Positions 62,104 through 64,000 of a stretch of 64,000 nucleotides of DNA are shown piece by piece. Each line of letters opens with the position of its first letter. The first letter of the stretch is position 1. A program made the translations under genes and the position numbers. Source of the stretch: Pirellulaceae bacterium (GTDB taxonomy: Bacteria > Planctomycetota > Planctomycetia > Pirellulales > Pirellulaceae); NCBI GenBank assembly GCA_026004795.1, contig BPJV01000004.1:620001-684000 (forward strand). The letters are read 5' to 3'. The notes below the pieces were generated by a model. The model searched no databases and was not told the origin of the DNA. It worked only from the letters and a program-made list of their open reading frames with translations.

Positions 62104-64000
62104 GTGGTTGACTCCACCAATCCCGGCGACAGTCGCCTGGTGGAGATCGCGGAGATTCTGGAGCAGCAGGAAGCGGCACCCTGCCAAGCATTGGCCTGCT
62201 ACGTCCGGCTTCACGCTTCGCCCAGTGCGCTGATGCCTCAGCAGGTACGCGAGCTGGTGGCCAAGGTGTTGGTTCAACGTGAATTAGAAACTCTGCATGA
62301 AGAATTGCTCGAACGTTTGGTCGACACCGTGGTTGCTTCTGGTGATTTGCAGCACCTTCAACAATTGTTGCCGGAGCATTATGCCAGGTTCATCGATCAG
62401 CTTGGTCGACGTCTGGCGACTGACCACGACTTCCAATTGCCTCAGTGGGACGAATTGTTGACGGCGATCGACACGCTGGCCGACCCTGCGACGCCTTTGC
62501 CTCCCGCCGTCCGCTTTGCGCAATTATTTGCTCTCGACAAGGTGGGGCGAAAGGCCGACGCGTGGGGCAGGTTATTGACGTTGATCCGTGATGGCTCCCT
62601 GTTCTCTGCAGATCAAGACGCTCTCGTTACCGGAATCGCTCACGTCGCCGCCGAGATCGTCGAGCGGGAGGATCAATGGCACCAGTTATTCGACATTTCC
62701 GTCCCACACGATGACTTGGCCGCCGCCCTAGTGCAGGAGCTGGTACACCGTCGGCAGTTGGCACCGGTGGAGTACGCGGTATCCCATCCCCAAGTGTCTG
62801 AGAACGTACCGGTGTGGGCATATTACGGTCGTGGCCATGTGGCATGGCTCCGGCAGCAGTGGGCGGTCGCTCAGGAGAGTTTCGAAGAAGGGCTGCGTAA
62901 AGCACATGCGGCAGCGCGCGAGTCGGAGGAAATTGCCTTTTCCTTCGACGACTACCATTGGATGGAGTTGCTCGAGGCGTTGGTTGAAGTGATGATTCGC
63001 AGCCGCGATTGGGAGACTGCAGTGCCTCGCTATGTGCAACTGGCAGAGGAGTTGCAGGAGGTGGCGATGTTTCGCCAGCAACTCGAAGAGCGGCTGGAGT
63101 CTTTGTGCGACCGACAGGCGGCACGAGCCATCGGCGAAGTGCTCTCGGCATCGGTCCCTTCCGCCCCTTGGCGAGCAACCGGAGCCTATTTGCAAGCGCT
63201 CGCGAGTGTCGCAGGTGGAGAACAACGCGCTGCACTGAGGCACCTGACCAAGGCGGCGAGACTCGATTTGCAGCAGCGGGATGACGACTCCGCGCATCAG
63301 CGCAGTAAGTATGTGCTGGCCTACATCGATTGGGCGGCCGCCTGGCAGCAAGAATCGTCGGATTTCCTTTTGTCGTTGAGTTTGCAGGACTCGCAACGAT
63401 ACGGCCTTTCCCTTGCAGAGTATTTCTCCGTGGCGCGCAGGTTCCGAAATAGCGCTTCCATGTTTTTCGAGCAGCTTGAGCGCGAGAAATCGCAACCACT
63501 TGCCGTAGAGCAACTGCGGGAAGATTGGTTGGAACGGGAGCCGCGGTTGATCGCCATCCAACGGTTGCCGGGCTGGCAAGACCACCTGCGTTCCATGCCC
63601 ATTTGGTGGGAAACACAAACGGATCTGCTACAGACCCAGGGACTATTGATCAGCGGCTCCCCCGTTGCCTGGTCCCCAGAGACTCTCGATAGGACGTTGG
63701 CATCGCTCGTGGGTGATGAACCTGACATGGGTTGGATGCCTGTTGATGCGCGCTTGTTTCAGTTCGCCAGCCGTGCTTGGGTCGCCGATACGGACAGCGA
63801 TCGATGGGTGCTGCTGCAAATGGACGATCTGGCGAAAATGCGATCCGATACGCGAACCGGTACCGAACTGCTGGGGCAAGGCGAGCAGGCGTTGGTCATC
63901 GCGGGAGTTCCCAAAGATGGTATCACTTTCCCCGTTCTACGGATGCGGCAAATGGCGGCAGCGTTGGCATCGCAAATGCAGGCACCGATCGCTTTCTACG
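62104..64000 (+). CDS. Continuation of the 60817 reading frame or separate gene, 3' end outside window
   Basis: Open for 632 codons from the codon after TGA 62101 to the window end, with no stop. Composition is coding throughout, with helical repeat character (LDKVGRKADAWGRLLTLI; YYGRGHVAWLRQQWAVAQESFEEGLRKA). If independent, it would start at GTG 62104 directly after the upstream stop, with no visible ribosome binding site; the first ATG is at 62233, well inside coding-like sequence. If fused, the protein exceeds 1060 residues. No domain is recognised. Helical repeats of this kind fit a scaffold or solenoid role. I cannot tell a nonsense mutation, a sequencing error, recoding or two coupled genes apart. 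Confidence 0.65.
   Translation, partial: MVDSTNPGDSRLVEIAEILEQQEAAPCQALACYVRLHASPSALMPQQVRELVAKVLVQRELETLHEELLERLVDTVVASGDLQHLQQLLPEHYARFIDQLGRRLATDHDFQLPQWDELLTAIDTLADPATPLPPAVRFAQLFALDKVGRKADAWGRLLTLIRDGSLFSADQDALVTGIAHVAAEIVEREDQWHQLFDISVPHDDLAAALVQELVHRRQLAPVEYAVSHPQVSENVPVWAYYGRGHVAWLRQQWAVAQESFEEGLRKAHAAARESEEIAFSFDDYHWMELLEALVEVMIRSRDWETAVPRYVQLAEELQEVAMFRQQLEERLESLCDRQAARAIGEVLSASVPSAPWRATGAYLQALASVAGGEQRAALRHLTKAARLDLQQRDDDSAHQRSKYVLAYIDWAAAWQQESSDFLLSLSLQDSQRYGLSLAEYFSVARRFRNSASMFFEQLEREKSQPLAVEQLREDWLEREPRLIAIQRLPGWQDHLRSMPIWWETQTDLLQTQGLLISGSPVAWSPETLDRTLASLVGDEPDMGWMPVDARLFQFASRAWVADTDSDRWVLLQMDDLAKMRSDTRTGTELLGQGEQALVIAGVPKDGITFPVLRMRQMAAALASQMQAPIAFY

Noticed and set aside
1..64000. 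tRNA, rRNA, prophage, insertion sequence or toxin-antitoxin genes
   Set aside because: Gaps were read for cloverleaf, transposase, integrase and paired small-gene patterns, and none was convincing.

Overview
The window is a gene-dense stretch (GC-rich, about 40 protein genes, no rRNA, no tRNA, no phage or complete IS) that reads as chromosomal DNA of a planctomycete, most probably of the Pirellulales. The clues are families almost restricted to that group: a PVC-type haem-binding HEAT-repeat dehydrogenase next to a DUF1501 protein (1-3733), a CehA/McbA-type metallohydrolase, a DUF1570 putative protease, a TIGR04222-like membrane protein with a Cys/Gly tail, Tat-exported Gfo/Idh/MocA oxidoreductases and a soluble Hanks-type kinase. 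This assignment is an inference from protein families; no taxonomic marker was searched.

Layout. 1-6169 (+): secreted or periplasmic PVC cytochrome, DUF1501 protein and CehA-like hydrolase. 6482-12712 (-): rsmH with a structured element in its leader, then a probable isoprenoid block made of a chorismate-lyase-like protein, a DUF116-polyprenyl synthetase fusion and a squalene-hopene-cyclase-like protein. 12919-18365 (+): an aspartate-family amino acid run (homoserine dehydrogenase, a phosphoglycerate-mutase-like probable homoserine kinase, an aspartokinase with four ACT domains) followed by an archaeal-type diadenylate cyclase. 18684-20774 (+): glgX. 21080-24728 (-): a DapA-family lyase with an SSS symporter, and a ZIP transporter. 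25178-30924 (+): an SGNH hydrolase / carbamoyltransferase / SxtJ-like operon and a second SSS symporter. 30990-32477 (+): the Cys/Gly-tailed membrane protein. 32577-48212 (-): DUF1570, pabB, acyl ligase, AGCS symporter, X-Pro dipeptidyl peptidase-like hydrolase, FG-GAP protein, Gfo/Idh/MocA oxidoreductase, PH-domain membrane protein and SLC13 transporter. 48733-52643 (-): a serine/threonine kinase lying between two arrays of GTAG-headed palindromic repeats, then ftsH. 52896-57084 (-): GNAT protein, fabI, fabZ and a CrtI-like desaturase, a lipid-modification block. 57742-59981 (-): conserved hypothetical and a TPR-PDZ-S41 protease. 60817-64000 (+): a membrane-anchored protein of unknown function whose reading frame continues past a TGA to the window edge.

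How the genes fit together. hom, the PGM-like kinase and lysC together would cover aspartate to phosphohomoserine apart from the semialdehyde dehydrogenase step. fabZ, fabI, the desaturase and the acyltransferase-like protein look like a specialised acyl chain pathway. The 8-12 kb block looks like prenyl-chain synthesis plus cyclisation. The most unusual non-coding content is the set of at least 17 REP-like palindromes around the kinase gene (48227-50524), one of which supplies the stop codon of ftsH. The most unusual coding observation is the in-frame TGA at 62101. No gene cassette here is an obvious new defence or mobile system, and I do not claim one.
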